A stretch of DNA of 64,000 nucleotides from Flavobacteriales bacterium 33_180_T64 (GCA_002162685.1 MAAQ01000013.1:186001-250000), one strand, 5' to 3'; shown: positions 7,205 to 17,132, numbered from the stretch's first letter. The notes: a model not told the origin generated them from the sequence alone. Numbers and translations are program-made.

Positions 7205-7621
7205 ATGAAAAACATTCTCGTTCTCTGTACTGGCAACTCCTGTAGAAGTCAAATGGCTCATGGTTATCTAAATAAATTTGCAAAAGAAAAAGCTGCTATT
7301 TATAGTGCTGGCATTGAAACTCATGGTTTAAACCCTGGAGCAGTTTCTATTATGAAAGAAGATGGTATTGATCTTTCTAATCATACATCTAACCATGTTG
7401 ACGAATATGAAACAATAGACTTTGATTATATTATAACCGTCTGTGATCATGCTAATGAAAATTGCCCATTCATTCCTAGTAAAAATGCACTAAGATTACA
7501 TCATAATTTTTTTGATCCATCAAAAGTAAATGGAACAGATGAAGAAAAACATGCTGCTTTTCTAAAAGCTAGAAATGAGATTAAAGTATATTTTGAAAAT
7601 TTTATATTTAAGTATCTTTAA
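7205..7621 (+). CDS. arsC: Thioredoxin-coupled arsenate reductase (low-molecular-weight phosphatase fold)
   Basis: 138 residues closely resembling the staphylococcal pI258-type ArsC. The P-loop is C8TGNSCR14 (the CX5R motif). The redox cysteines are all present: Cys8, Cys13, Cys80 and Cys87 (in TVCDHANENCP). SAGIETHGLNP and NHTSNHVDEY are also characteristic. The enzyme reduces arsenate to arsenite with electrons from thioredoxin. No Acr3 or ArsB arsenite pump follows: the next gene is on the opposite strand and its stop codon overlaps this one. Confidence 0.88.
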   Translation: MKNILVLCTGNSCRSQMAHGYLNKFAKEKAAIYSAGIETHGLNPGAVSIMKEDGIDLSNHTSNHVDEYETIDFDYIITVCDHANENCPFIPSKNALRLHHNFFDPSKVNGTDEEKHAAFLKARNEIKVYFENFIFKYL

Positions 7622-9456
7622 GATCCTTCTGTATTTCCATTAGAAAACTTTTGTTCTAACTCAGCTTGAAACTCTTCCATAACAGGTTTTACAGTACTTT
7701 CTGGCAAGTCGGCAATTTTAATATACATTAATCCGTCAACCGAATTATTAAACAATGGATCGACATTAAATGCAACAAGTCTTGCATTTTGTTTAATGTA
7801 TTTTTTAAGAAGAACAGGTAATCGTAATGCTCCTGGCTCTATCTCATCAATTATTTTATCAAACTTATTTAAATCAGCTTCAGTAGCATCAAAAACAAAA
7901 TCTTTATCTGCATCTTTTAGTTTCACCTTAAATTCTTTTTTAGGGTGTACATATTGAGCTACATAAGGATCATAATAATGTGATTTCATAAATTCAATCA
8001 TTAACGACTTTGAGAAATTTGAAAATTGGTTACTTATACTTACACCACCAATTAAATATTTATGCTCAGGGTAGCGTAAAGTTGTATGAACAATACCTTT
8101 CCAAAGCAAAAATAAAGGCATTGGCTTTTGCTGGTATTCTTTTATGATAAAAGCTCTACCCATTTCAATAGATTCACTCATCATCTTATAGAGTTCAGGC
8201 TCAAACCTAAAAAGATCTTGAAGGTAGAACCCATCAATACCATATCGTGCATAAATTTTAGATCCTAATCCCATTCTGTAAGCTCCAGCTAGTTTCTTAG
8301 CTTCTGTATCCCATAAAAACATATGATGATAGTAAGTATCAAAACTATCTAAATCAATAGCTTCATTTGTACCTTCTCCTATCTCTCTAAAAGTGATTTC
8401 ACGCAAACGTCCAATCTCATGAAGAATATTTGGAATATGTTTAGTATCGGTGAGATACACTTCGTAGTTTTTACTTACAAGTAATCTAAAATCACTTTCT
8501 CTAAGTGCATCAACCTCTGCTGCCATTTTTTCGGTACTTACCGAACCAACTATACGTTTTGGTGACTTTGCTGGTGGTTTTAAAGTGTTAGATAAGTTAT
8601 CAAAAATCTTAGATTTATCCTCAAAAGTATTAGACAACATATATGTTTTTCTTCTAATGAACTCTGAAAAATCGGCAATAGTTTTTTGCTCCTTTTGAGC
8701 ATTAACTGAAATAGGTTTTCCTATTCTAACTTTAATAATTCGATTTTTTTGGGTGAGTACTTCTGAGGGGAGCTTTGCTGTTCTAAACGTATCACTAATT
8801 TTTGATAATTTATAAAACAACTTGCTGTTTTTAGCGTGAAAATAAATTGGAACCACTGGTACTTCAGCCTTTTTTATAAGCTTCATTGCGGCTTCTTCCC
8901 ATGGTTTATCAACAACTAATTTTCCATCTTTATATGTAGACACTTCACCAGCAGGAAATACGCCTAAAGGATGACCATCTCGTAAATGCAAAATTGAACT
9001 CTTAAAACCAGCAATACTCGATTTCACATCTTTACGATCCTCAAAGGGATTAACAGGCATGATATAAGGCTTCAAAGGTTCTATTCTATGTAATAAAAAA
9101 TTGGCTATAATTTTAAAATCTTGTCGTTGCTCAATCATGAGTTTAAGCAATAAAATTCCATCAATACCACCTAGCGGATGATTAGATACGGTAATAAATG
9201 CACCTGATTTTGGTAAACGCTTTAAATCTTCTTCTGGAATTTCAAACTTAATTTGAAAATCATCTAGAATAGCATCTAAAAACTCAACATCATTTAAATG
9301 CTTATTGCGTTTATAAACTTTATTTATTGTCGATATTTTTAAGACTTTCATGAGTAACCATCCAAAGAATGTACCTACAAAACCATACTTATCTGCTTTA
9401 ATTGCTTTTGCAACTTCTTTTGCGGTAACTAATCCTGTGTCTTGCTGTTTGGTCAT
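7618..9456 (-). CDS. Fused lysophospholipid acyltransferase (PlsC) and GNAT N-acyltransferase, OlsF-like
   Basis: 612 residues in two parts. Residues about 30-290 are a PlsC-type acyltransferase with SNHPLGGIDG (His93, Asp99) and GVFPAGEVSTYK. Residues about 310-600 are an N-acyl-amino-acid synthase/hemolysin-type GNAT domain (REITFREIGEGTNEAIDLDSFD; GRAFIIKEYQQKPMPLFLLW). This order, O-acyltransferase then N-acyltransferase, is that of OlsF, which makes ornithine lipid in one protein; in Bacteroides, separate GlsA and GlsB make glycine lipids. It probably makes an amino-acid-containing membrane lipid, with the head group undetermined. Last gene of a probable GNAT-lysC-OlsF-like transcript. 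Confidence 0.8.
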   Translation of the reverse strand: MTKQQDTGLVTAKEVAKAIKADKYGFVGTFFGWLLMKVLKISTINKVYKRNKHLNDVEFLDAILDDFQIKFEIPEEDLKRLPKSGAFITVSNHPLGGIDGILLLKLMIEQRQDFKIIANFLLHRIEPLKPYIMPVNPFEDRKDVKSSIAGFKSSILHLRDGHPLGVFPAGEVSTYKDGKLVVDKPWEEAAMKLIKKAEVPVVPIYFHAKNSKLFYKLSKISDTFRTAKLPSEVLTQKNRIIKVRIGKPISVNAQKEQKTIADFSEFIRRKTYMLSNTFEDKSKIFDNLSNTLKPPAKSPKRIVGSVSTEKMAAEVDALRESDFRLLVSKNYEVYLTDTKHIPNILHEIGRLREITFREIGEGTNEAIDLDSFDTYYHHMFLWDTEAKKLAGAYRMGLGSKIYARYGIDGFYLQDLFRFEPELYKMMSESIEMGRAFIIKEYQQKPMPLFLLWKGIVHTTLRYPEHKYLIGGVSISNQFSNFSKSLMIEFMKSHYYDPYVAQYVHPKKEFKVKLKDADKDFVFDATEADLNKFDKIIDEIEPGALRLPVLLKKYIKQNARLVAFNVDPLFNNSVDGLMYIKIADLPESTVKPVMEEFQAELEQKFSNGNTEGS

Positions 9457-9478
9457 GAGTGTAAATGTACTAAATAAA

Positions 9479-10729
9479 CTATTTAGTTACTATTTGTATT
9501 GTTTCTTGTGTTAACTGTTTTAATAGCAATTCCTTACCTGTCTCTACCGAAGAAATTGCCTGTTCATTATAATGTCTCACAGTATAAAGACTAACATTTT
9601 CATAAGATGTTACTTTAAATTTTGCTTTTAAATGCTGAAGCAATCGCTCAAGATTACTATAGGTGTTTTCAAAACATACTGAAAAACTAATCGCTGAATT
9701 TTGAATGACATCTACTTTCATTTTGTAATGGTGTAGTAACTTAAATATTTCACTAATATTTTCTTCAACTATATAACTAAAATCTAAAGAGGATAACGAT
9801 ACTAACACCTGATCTTTCTTAACAATAAAACAAGGGACATTAGGTTCTATTTTCATGCCTTTCCCTACCCTTGTTCCTGCGTTTTCAGGTTCTAGAAAAG
9901 ATTTCACAAACAACGGGATTTCCTTTTGTTGCAAAGGCTGCAATGTTTTTGGGTGAATGACAGAAGCGCCATAAAATGCTAACTCAATAGCTTCTCTATA
10001 AGAAATACTATTAAGTAATCGTGCATTTTCAAAATAACGAGGATCTGCATTTAAAACACCTGGAACATCTTTCCATATCGTAGCGCTTTCGGCATTAAGG
10101 CAATAAGCAAAAATTGCAGCCGTATAATCACTTCCTTCACGCCCAAGAGTTGTGGTGAAATTGTTAGCATCACTTCCTAAAAATCCTTGAGTAATATTTA
10201 AAATTTTAGTGTTAAAATTTGCTTTAATACGTGATTGTGTTTGTTCCCAATTAACATTTGCTCTACGGTAATAATCATCTGTTTTAATAAACTCACGAAC
10301 GTCTAACCATTTATTTTCAAATCCGATGTGGTTAAGATACCTGCTTATAATTGTTGTAGACATTAGTTCTCCAAAACCGATAACTTGATCATAAACAAAA
10401 TTGTAATCGGGAGATTTATTTCGACCAAAAAAGCTATCTAAATCTTTAAAAACAGAAGCGATATCTTTAAATATTGGATGATGGGTGTTCTCAAAAAGGT
10501 CTAATAAAATTTCGTTATGATATTTTTTTACATCTTGAATTGAACTCTGTAATTCAGGTTTGTTATCAAAATAATTTTTAATTACAATTTCAAGTGCATT
10601 TGTGGTTTTACCCATTGCAGAAACAACTACAAGCGTGTTTTCATAACCAACTTGTTGTAATACTGCCGCCAAATTTTTAACACCCTCAGCATTTTTTACT
10701 GATGCTCCTCCAAATTTAAATACTTGCAT
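9479..10729 (-). CDS. lysC: Aspartate kinase (monofunctional)
   Basis: 416 residues. The amino-acid kinase domain begins MQVFKFGGASVKNAEGVKN and carries the substrate motif TLGREGSDYTAAIFA and the region WKDVPGVLNADPR. A C-terminal ACT-like segment (about 300-400) suggests allosteric control by a pathway end product. It phosphorylates L-aspartate at the entrance to lysine, threonine and methionine synthesis. No homoserine dehydrogenase domain is fused. It lies 1 nt after the GNAT gene and 22 nt before the acyltransferase gene. Confidence 0.92.
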   Translation of the reverse strand: MQVFKFGGASVKNAEGVKNLAAVLQQVGYENTLVVVSAMGKTTNALEIVIKNYFDNKPELQSSIQDVKKYHNEILLDLFENTHHPIFKDIASVFKDLDSFFGRNKSPDYNFVYDQVIGFGELMSTTIISRYLNHIGFENKWLDVREFIKTDDYYRRANVNWEQTQSRIKANFNTKILNITQGFLGSDANNFTTTLGREGSDYTAAIFAYCLNAESATIWKDVPGVLNADPRYFENARLLNSISYREAIELAFYGASVIHPKTLQPLQQKEIPLFVKSFLEPENAGTRVGKGMKIEPNVPCFIVKKDQVLVSLSSLDFSYIVEENISEIFKLLHHYKMKVDVIQNSAISFSVCFENTYSNLERLLQHLKAKFKVTSYENVSLYTVRHYNEQAISSVETGKELLLKQLTQETIQIVTK

Positions 10730-10730
10730 T

Positions 10731-11210
10731 CTAGATATTTTCTAAATAATTTTCTATTGCCTTTTCATTCATGTGTACGACATACCAATCTCGTTTTACA
10801 TCTGCACCTTTTTTCTCATAAAATTTAATTGCAGGTGTATTCCAATCTAAAACCTCCCAACTCACACGTCTAACACCTAAACTATAACCATATTTTACAA
10901 CCTCATTTAAAAGTGCTGTCCCCATACCTGAACCTCTTTGTTTTTGACTTATAACTAAATCTTCAAGATGAAGTACACTTCCTTTCCAAGTAGAGAAACG
11001 GTTATATACTAAAGCAATCCCTTCAATTATGCCATCACATTCTGCAACAAAACACACAAACTGTTTTGGAACTTCAAAACCACCTTTTTCCAAATCTTTA
11101 ACTGTAACTTTAACAGCATCTGGCTCTTTTTCAAAAACAGCAAGTTCAACTATAAGCTCTAAGACTCTAGACATATCTGTTTTGATTGCTTGACGAATTG
11201 AAAATGACAT
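10731..11210 (-). CDS. GNAT-family N-acetyltransferase
   Basis: 159 residues with one GNAT domain. The acetyl-CoA loop is KQRGSGMGTALLNEVV, preceded by VLHLEDLVIS and followed by WNTPAIKFYEKKGAD. HLEDLVI and the overall length resemble the diamine/spermidine acetyltransferase branch, but the substrate is not certain. It is the first gene of the minus-strand group with lysC; only 1 nt separates them. Its promoter is probably the TATCTTTG element 15 nt upstream. Confidence 0.82.
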   Translation of the reverse strand: MSFSIRQAIKTDMSRVLELIVELAVFEKEPDAVKVTVKDLEKGGFEVPKQFVCFVAECDGIIEGIALVYNRFSTWKGSVLHLEDLVISQKQRGSGMGTALLNEVVKYGYSLGVRRVSWEVLDWNTPAIKFYEKKGADVKRDWYVVHMNEKAIENYLENI

Positions 11211-11225
11211 AAATTTTCTTTAGTT

Positions 11226-11258
11226 CAAAGATAGTTTAAACTTGATGATTTTATCATA
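11226..11258 (-). promoter_or_regulatory. Promoter of the GNAT-lysC-acyltransferase transcript
   Basis: On the minus strand TATCTTTG (11233-11226) matches TAnnTTTG exactly. A TATG at 11258-11255 stands 21 nt upstream as a poor -33 element. The start codon is only 15 nt from the -7 element, so the leader is very short. Confidence 0.45.
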
Positions 11259-11325
11259 TAATAATATAGCGATAACGTTGTAGTTGATTAAAAAAATGAG
11301 ATATTTGCAAAAACATCTACACTAT

Positions 11326-12330
11326 ATGTCTCGGAAAAATCAAACTCTTGGTGAATTTATAATTGAAAATCAATCTTCTTTTAAATACACCTCCGGAGAA
11401 TTATCTCGTCTCATAAATTCTATTCGTCTTGCTGCTAAAGTGGTAAATCACGAAGTTAATAAAGCTGGTTTAGTTGATATTATTGGTGCGGCAGGTGACA
11501 CTAATATTCAAGGTGAAGATCAACAAAAATTGGATGTTTATGCTAACAATAAGTTTATCCAAGCAATGACTAAACGAAATATTGTTTGCGGGATAGCAAG
11601 TGAAGAAGAAGACGATTTTATTTCTATTAATAGTCAAGATGAAAATCATCAAAACAAGTATGTTGTTTTGATTGACCCTTTAGATGGTTCTTCAAATATT
11701 GATGTCAATGTTTCAGTAGGAACAATCTTTTCTATCTATAGAAGGGTTACTCCTGTTGGAACTCCAGTTACAATAGACGATTTTCTTCAAAAAGGAAATC
11801 AGCAAGTCGCTGCAGGTTATATTATATATGGCACTTCAACAATGATTGTATATACTACTGGTGATGGTGTTAACGGATTCACACTAAATCCTGCAATTGG
11901 AACCTTTTATTTATCACATCCTAATATGTTATTCCCAGAAGACGGAAAAATCTATTCGGTAAATGAAGGGAATTATAGTCACTTTCCTCAAGGCATAAAA
12001 AACTATATTAAATATTGTCAAATGGAAGAAGGAGATCGACCTTACACTAGCAGGTATATAGGTTCTTTAGTTTCAGATTTTCATAGAAACATGATAAAAG
12101 GAGGCATTTACATGTATCCAAAAAGCTCTAAAAACCCTAACGGTAAATTACGTTTATTATATGAATGCAATCCTATGGCATATATTGCTGAGCAAGCTAA
12201 TGGAAAAGCTAGTGATGGATTTATGAGAATTATGGATATTGAACCTACAGAACTTCATCAACGCGTACCATTTATCTGCGGAAGTAAAAATATGGTAGAA
12301 AAAACTGAAGAATTTATGCGTAATGCATAA
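11326..12330 (+). CDS. fbp: Fructose-1,6-bisphosphatase class I
   Basis: 334 residues from ATG 11326. A TTG at 11284 is also in frame, but homologues begin with the same [12 protein letters not shown] sequence, so ATG 11326 is preferred. The metal-binding signature [33 protein letters not shown] and the C-terminal [20 protein letters not shown] are diagnostic. It hydrolyses fructose-1,6-bisphosphate to fructose-6-phosphate in gluconeogenesis. It is monocistronic, closed by the strong hairpin at 12352-12380. Confidence 0.95.
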   Translation: MSRKNQTLGEFIIENQSSFKYTSGELSRLINSIRLAAKVVNHEVNKAGLVDIIGAAGDTNIQGEDQQKLDVYANNKFIQAMTKRNIVCGIASEEEDDFISINSQDENHQNKYVVLIDPLDGSSNIDVNVSVGTIFSIYRRVTPVGTPVTIDDFLQKGNQQVAAGYIIYGTSTMIVYTTGDGVNGFTLNPAIGTFYLSHPNMLFPEDGKIYSVNEGNYSHFPQGIKNYIKYCQMEEGDRPYTSRYIGSLVSDFHRNMIKGGIYMYPKSSKNPNGKLRLLYECNPMAYIAEQANGKASDGFMRIMDIEPTELHQRVPFICGSKNMVEKTEEFMRNA

Positions 12331-12351
12331 TATTAACTAGATATAGCAATA

Positions 12352-12380
12352 AAAAAAGCCACTAAAATAGTGGCTTTTTT
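12352..12380. terminator. Bidirectional terminator between fbp and the TerB-like gene
   Basis: A perfect 13-bp stem: AAAAAAGCCACTA (12352-12364) and TAGTGGCTTTTTT (12368-12380) with a 3-nt loop. A and T tracts on both sides let it work for both convergent genes. Confidence 0.85.
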
Positions 12381-12401
12381 TTATATTATAAAGATGAAAT
12401 C

Positions 12402-12833
12402 TTATCTATTCATCGTTTTAATCTCTTCTGTAAACGTATCTAAATCAACACCATTATTTACAAGTGTTAAAGCTTTATCAACAACATACTTTACATTTTC
12501 TGTAGAAAACCCTAAACCAATAGCAATTTTACGTAGCACAACCTCTTCGTGATCTCCTTTTATATGATCTACATAAACCATACGTGATAAATCATATAAA
12601 CGTTCTAAACGTATATCATATGAACTCGGAGGATTAATTGGATGTGTTTTATAATTTTTTAGTATTTGCTTATACTCGATATCGCTTACATCTAAGCGTC
12701 TTGCCAAACGGTCTAAAAAAGCGTGTTCTTCATCTGTTATAATTCCATCGTCCATAGCAACTCTAACGATTGCTGCAAAGTGATCTTCATTACGTTTTTT
12801 AAATCCGCTATCAAATAAATCTGAAAATGACAT
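12402..12833 (-). CDS. TerB-like (tellurite resistance TerB family) cytosolic protein
   Basis: 143 residues from ATG 12833 (MSFSDLFDSGFKKRNEDHFA); a start 72 nt further upstream would overlap the promoter. The helical bundle has the TerB acidic pattern: AIVRVAMDDGIITDEEHAFLDRLA, then VDHIKGDHEEVVLRKIAIGL. TerB folds bind divalent metals, but no other ter gene is nearby, so the tellurite label should not be read as a function. It faces fbp and diverges from mfd. Confidence 0.78.
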   Translation of the reverse strand: MSFSDLFDSGFKKRNEDHFAAIVRVAMDDGIITDEEHAFLDRLARRLDVSDIEYKQILKNYKTHPINPPSSYDIRLERLYDLSRMVYVDHIKGDHEEVVLRKIAIGLGFSTENVKYVVDKALTLVNNGVDLDTFTEEIKTMNR

Positions 12834-12859
12834 ATATATATTGTTTTTTTTAAGAGCCA

Positions 12860-12891
12860 CAAAGATAGTTTTATTAATACATTTTAACAAT
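12860..12891 (-). promoter_or_regulatory. Promoter of the TerB-like gene
   Basis: On the minus strand, a -33-like ATTG (12891-12888) stands 20 nt before TATCTTTG (12867-12860), an exact TAnnTTTG. The start codon at 12833 is 26 nt downstream. Confidence 0.55.
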
Positions 12892-12911
12892 ATACGATAG
12901 TACAAAAATTT

Positions 12912-12919
12912 TATATTTG
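12912..12919 (+). promoter_or_regulatory. -7 element of the mfd promoter
   Basis: TATATTTG matches TAnnTTTG and lies 17 nt before the TTG start of mfd. No good -33 element was found at the usual distance. It is divergent from the TerB-like gene promoter. Confidence 0.4.
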
Positions 12920-12936
12920 TATAAAATTAAAATGCC

Positions 12937-15900
12937 TTGAGTAAAACCAGTCTCTTGCAAACGTATGCACAGACTTTGCAATTGCAAAATCTGCAAACAT
13001 CTATTGCCAATCCTCAAAATAAACTCCATTTAAAAGGTCTTGTTGGCTCCTCATTATCACTCATAATTAGTGAAACTTTTAAAAACTCAGCCTTACCTTT
13101 TTTACTCATATTTAATGATAAAGAAGAAGCTGCTTTTTACCTCAATGATTTAGAAGCATTACTTAATAATAAAGATGTTCTTTTTTATCCAGGAAGCTAC
13201 CGTAGGCCTTATCAAATTGAAGAAACGAATAATGCCAATGTCTTACTAAGAGCTGAAGTTTTAAACCGAATTAATTCTCGTAAAAAACCTGCAATTATAG
13301 TTACGTATCCTGATGCACTTTTCGAAAAAGTAGTGACGCGTCGTGAGTTAGAAAAAAATACTCTAAAAATTGCTATTAATGATAAGTTATCTATAGGTTT
13401 TGTTAACGAAATTTTATTTGAATATCAATTTAAACGTGTTGATTTTGTAACTGAACCAGGAGAGTTTTCTGTTCGTGGTGGCATTGTTGATGTCTTTTCT
13501 TTTTCACATGATGAACCGTATCGTATCGAGTTTTTTGGCGATGATGTTGATAGCATTAGAACCTTTGATGTCGAAACACAACTCTCTACAGAACAAATTA
13601 AAAAGATTAGTGTCATTCCAAATGTTGCTAATAAATTTCTAGAAGAAAATAGACAAAGCTTCTTAAAATATATCGCTCAAAAAACGGTTGTATTTTCAAA
13701 AAATACAGACTTACTTTTCTCAAGAATTGATAATTTTTTCGGAAAAGCAAAAGATACATTTAAAACCTTGTCTTCAGAATTAAAACATTCAGAACCTGAA
13801 AAATTATTTTGTGATTCTGAATTATTGAAACGACAATTATTAGATTTTGGTTTAGTCGAATTTGGAACGACGAGCCTGTTTTCAGCAAAACAAATAAAAT
13901 TTAACACCACTCCTCAACCCTCATTTAATAAACAATTTAATTTATTAATTGACGATTTAAACTCCAACCATAATAAAGGATACACTAATTATATTGCTTG
14001 CTCAAGCGAGCAACAGGCCAAACGTTTTCATGATATTTTTGAAGATGTAGATCAAGAAGTACATTACAAAACTATTGTATTATCCTTATATCAAGGATTT
14101 GTAGATCATGATGAAAAAATAACGTGTTATACAGATCATCAAATTTTTGAGCGTTACCATAAATTTCATCTTAAAAACGGTTATGCAAAAAAGCAGGCTA
14201 TTACTCTTAAAGAGCTAACCAATTTAGATATTGGAGATTATGTCACACACATAGATCATGGTATTGGAAAATTTGGTGGGCTTCAAAAAATTGATGTTGA
14301 AGGAAAAAAGCAAGAAGCAATAAAATTAGTTTACGGCGAACGTGATATCCTGTATTTAAGTATTCACTCATTGCATAAAATAACCAAGTTTAATGGTAAA
14401 GATGGTAAGCCTCCAAAAGTATACAAACTTGGGAGCAAAGCATGGAAAACTCTTAAACAGAAAACAAAATCTCGTGTAAAAGAAATTGCATTTAATTTAA
14501 TTCAAGTCTATGCAAAACGTAAACTAGAAAAAGGATATCAATACAAAACAGATAGCTACCTTCAACATGAATTAGAAGCGTCATTTATTTATGAAGACAC
14601 ACCAGATCAAATCACTTCTACTGCAGATATCAAGGCAGATATGGAAAGTGAACGACCTATGGATCGTTTGGTATGTGGAGATGTAGGTTTTGGAAAAACC
14701 GAAGTCGCTATTAGAGCCGCTTTTAAAGCTGTAGATAACGGAAAACAAGTTGCCATTTTAGTGCCTACAACAATTCTTGCCTATCAGCATCATAAAACAA
14801 TTTCCGAACGCCTTAAAGACTTCCCTGTCACTGTAGATTATCTTAACCGCTTTAGAACCGCTAAAGAAAAGCGAGAAACACTCGAGAAACTTGAGAAAGG
14901 GCATGTAGATATTATTATAGGGACACATCAACTCGTTAATAAAAAAGTAAAATTTAAAGACATTGGTTTACTCATTGTTGATGAAGAACAAAAATTTGGT
15001 GTTGCTGTAAAAGAGAAACTAAAAACACTTAAGGATAATGTTGATGTCTTGACATTAACAGCGACTCCAATACCAAGAACATTACAGTTTAGCTTAATGG
15101 CTGCTCGAGATTTGTCGGTCATAACAACTGCACCACCAAACCGATACCCTATTGAGAGTCACGTCGTTCGTTTTAATGAAGAAATCATTAGAGACGCAGT
15201 CTCTTATGAAATTCAACGTGGCGGACAAGTGTTCTTTATTCATAATCGTATTGAAAATATCAAAGAGGTAGCAGGTATGGTTCAACGTCTAGTACCTGAT
15301 GCCAAAATTGGGATTGGTCATGGGCAAATGGAAGGTAAAAAGCTAGAGCAATTAATGCTCGCTTTTATGAATGGTGAATTTGATGTTTTAGTGAGTACTA
15401 CTATAGTAGAAAGTGGATTAGACGTTCCAAATGCAAATACTATTTTTATTAATAATGCCAATAATTTTGGTTTAAGTGATCTACACCAAATGCGTGGCCG
15501 TGTTGGTAGAAGTAATAAAAAAGCCTTCTGTTATTTTATTACGCCAGAACATTCTGCAATGACTAATGATGCTAGAAAACGTATTACTGCGTTAGAACAG
15601 TTTACCGAATTAGGAAGTGGCTTTAATATTGCTATGAAAGATTTAGAAATTCGTGGCGCTGGTGATTTATTAGGTGGTGAACAAAGTGGTTTTATTAACG
15701 ATATTGGATTTGACACCTATCAAAAAATATTAAATGAAGCCATTGAAGAACTCAAAGAAAATGAGTTTGCAGATTTATATAATGATGAAGGAAAAGAAAA
15801 AAATTACGTTAAAGATATTACTATCGACACCGATTTTGAGCTTCTATTTCCTGATAATTATGTCAATAATATTACTGAACGCCTTAATCTCTATACCAAG

Positions 15901-16266
15901 CTAAACACACTCAAAACCGAAGACGAGTTACAAATCTTTGAAACCGAAATTATTGACCGCTTTGGTGAATTACCAATTCAAGTTATTGACTTACTAAATA
16001 GTGTTCGTATAAAATGGATTGCTACAAAAATTGGTTTAGAAAAAATCATCATGAAAAAGGGGCGTTTTGTTGGCTATTTTATAAACAACCAACAAAGTGC
16101 ATTCTATCAAAGTGATTATTTCACTAAGGTGTTACAGTTTATACAAACACGACCAAAAGATTGTAAGATGAAAGAAAAGCAAACCCGAAACGGATTGCGT
16201 CTCCTATTAACTTTCGAGCATATTAAATCGGTTAAACAAGCGCTAAGCAGACTCCAGGAGATATGA
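12937..16266 (+). CDS. mfd: Transcription-repair coupling factor Mfd
   Basis: 1109 residues, normal for Mfd. N-terminal UvrB-like modules (VDFVTEPGEFSVRGGIVDVF) come first. The CarD-like RNA polymerase-interacting domain is near residues 430-510 (GDYVTHIDHGIGKFGGLQ). The SF2 translocase has Walker A GDVGFGKTEVAIRAA, the DEEQ box IVDEEQKFGV, TATPIPRTL and QMRGRVGRS. A TRCF C-terminal domain follows. It displaces stalled RNA polymerase and recruits UvrA to lesions. The start is TTG 12937; no in-frame ATG fits. The next gene overlaps by 4 nt (ATGA). Confidence 0.96.
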   Translation: MSKTSLLQTYAQTLQLQNLQTSIANPQNKLHLKGLVGSSLSLIISETFKNSALPFLLIFNDKEEAAFYLNDLEALLNNKDVLFYPGSYRRPYQIEETNNANVLLRAEVLNRINSRKKPAIIVTYPDALFEKVVTRRELEKNTLKIAINDKLSIGFVNEILFEYQFKRVDFVTEPGEFSVRGGIVDVFSFSHDEPYRIEFFGDDVDSIRTFDVETQLSTEQIKKISVIPNVANKFLEENRQSFLKYIAQKTVVFSKNTDLLFSRIDNFFGKAKDTFKTLSSELKHSEPEKLFCDSELLKRQLLDFGLVEFGTTSLFSAKQIKFNTTPQPSFNKQFNLLIDDLNSNHNKGYTNYIACSSEQQAKRFHDIFEDVDQEVHYKTIVLSLYQGFVDHDEKITCYTDHQIFERYHKFHLKNGYAKKQAITLKELTNLDIGDYVTHIDHGIGKFGGLQKIDVEGKKQEAIKLVYGERDILYLSIHSLHKITKFNGKDGKPPKVYKLGSKAWKTLKQKTKSRVKEIAFNLIQVYAKRKLEKGYQYKTDSYLQHELEASFIYEDTPDQITSTADIKADMESERPMDRLVCGDVGFGKTEVAIRAAFKAVDNGKQVAILVPTTILAYQHHKTISERLKDFPVTVDYLNRFRTAKEKRETLEKLEKGHVDIIIGTHQLVNKKVKFKDIGLLIVDEEQKFGVAVKEKLKTLKDNVDVLTLTATPIPRTLQFSLMAARDLSVITTAPPNRYPIESHVVRFNEEIIRDAVSYEIQRGGQVFFIHNRIENIKEVAGMVQRLVPDAKIGIGHGQMEGKKLEQLMLAFMNGEFDVLVSTTIVESGLDVPNANTIFINNANNFGLSDLHQMRGRVGRSNKKAFCYFITPEHSAMTNDARKRITALEQFTELGSGFNIAMKDLEIRGAGDLLGGEQSGFINDIGFDTYQKILNEAIEELKENEFADLYNDEGKEKNYVKDITIDTDFELLFPDNYVNNITERLNLYTKLNTLKTEDELQIFETEIIDRFGELPIQVIDLLNSVRIKWIATKIGLEKIIMKKGRFVGYFINNQQSAFYQSDYFTKVLQFIQTRPKDCKMKEKQTRNGLRLLLTFEHIKSVKQALSRLQEI

Positions 16267-17132
16267 AAAACGCACATATAAAACATGTGTTTTGGCTTAC
16301 TCTTGCTACTATTTTTATTAGTACATCTGGAGCATTAGGGAAGTTTATTGATATGCCAATTCCTGTTATTATATGGTGGAGATGTGCCTTAGCTGCCCTT
16401 TTTTTATTTGCCTTTTGTAAGTTTAAAACGATTAAATTAAAGGTACATTCTAATCAAGACAAACTTACTTTTTTTATCGCAGCTCTATTTTTAGGAGCGC
16501 ATTGGATTACCTATTTCTATGCTTTAAAATTATCTAATGTGGCTATTGGAATGTTGTCATTATTTACATTTCCTGTATTCACAGCTATTTTAGAACCCTT
16601 GTTTTCGAAAGTGAAATTTGATCCAATTCATATCATTCTTGGTGGGTTAGTGTTACTTGGTATTTATATTTTAGCTCCAGAATTTAATTTAGAAAACTCG
16701 CAGTTAAAAGGTGTACTCTTTGGTTTGCTTTCGGCTATTTGTTTTGCGATTAGAACATTGATGCTTAAACAACATGTTTTGGTATATAATGGTAGTATAC
16801 TTATGTTTTATCAGGTTTTAATTCTAACTATTGTATTAGTGCCTGCACTATTTTTAATGGATACTTCTGCGATAAAAACTCAATTCTCTTATGTTATGCT
16901 ACTGGCGTTTTTAACAACAGCCGTTGGTCATACAATGTTTATTAATAGTCTAAAACACTTCAAAGTAAGTACAGCAAGTATTATTGCAAGTACGCAACCT
17001 GTTTTTGGAATTATAATCGCGTTTTTATTCTTAAATGAAATTCCAACATGGAATATCTTTTTAGGAGGAACATTAATTATATCTACGGTTATTATTGAAA
17101 GTGTTCGCTCAAATCGCACAACAAAAGAATAA
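16263..17132 (+). CDS. DMT-superfamily (EamA) transporter
   Basis: 289 residues with about ten transmembrane helices in two EamA repeats (about 8-135 and 150-285). Characteristic stretches are VIIWWRCALAALFLFAF and the second-repeat end ASTQPVFGIIIAFLFLNE. This inner-membrane family exports amino acids, nucleosides or other metabolites; the substrate is unknown here. The ATG overlaps the mfd stop by 4 nt, so translation is probably coupled to mfd. Confidence 0.85.
   Translation: MKNAHIKHVFWLTLATIFISTSGALGKFIDMPIPVIIWWRCALAALFLFAFCKFKTIKLKVHSNQDKLTFFIAALFLGAHWITYFYALKLSNVAIGMLSLFTFPVFTAILEPLFSKVKFDPIHIILGGLVLLGIYILAPEFNLENSQLKGVLFGLLSAICFAIRTLMLKQHVLVYNGSILMFYQVLILTIVLVPALFLMDTSAIKTQFSYVMLLAFLTTAVGHTMFINSLKHFKVSTASIIASTQPVFGIIIAFLFLNEIPTWNIFLGGTLIISTVIIESVRSNRTTKE

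Noticed and set aside
12402-12833. Tellurite resistance function for the TerB-like gene
   Set aside because: No other ter genes are present; the family name does not imply tellurite resistance in an isolated gene.
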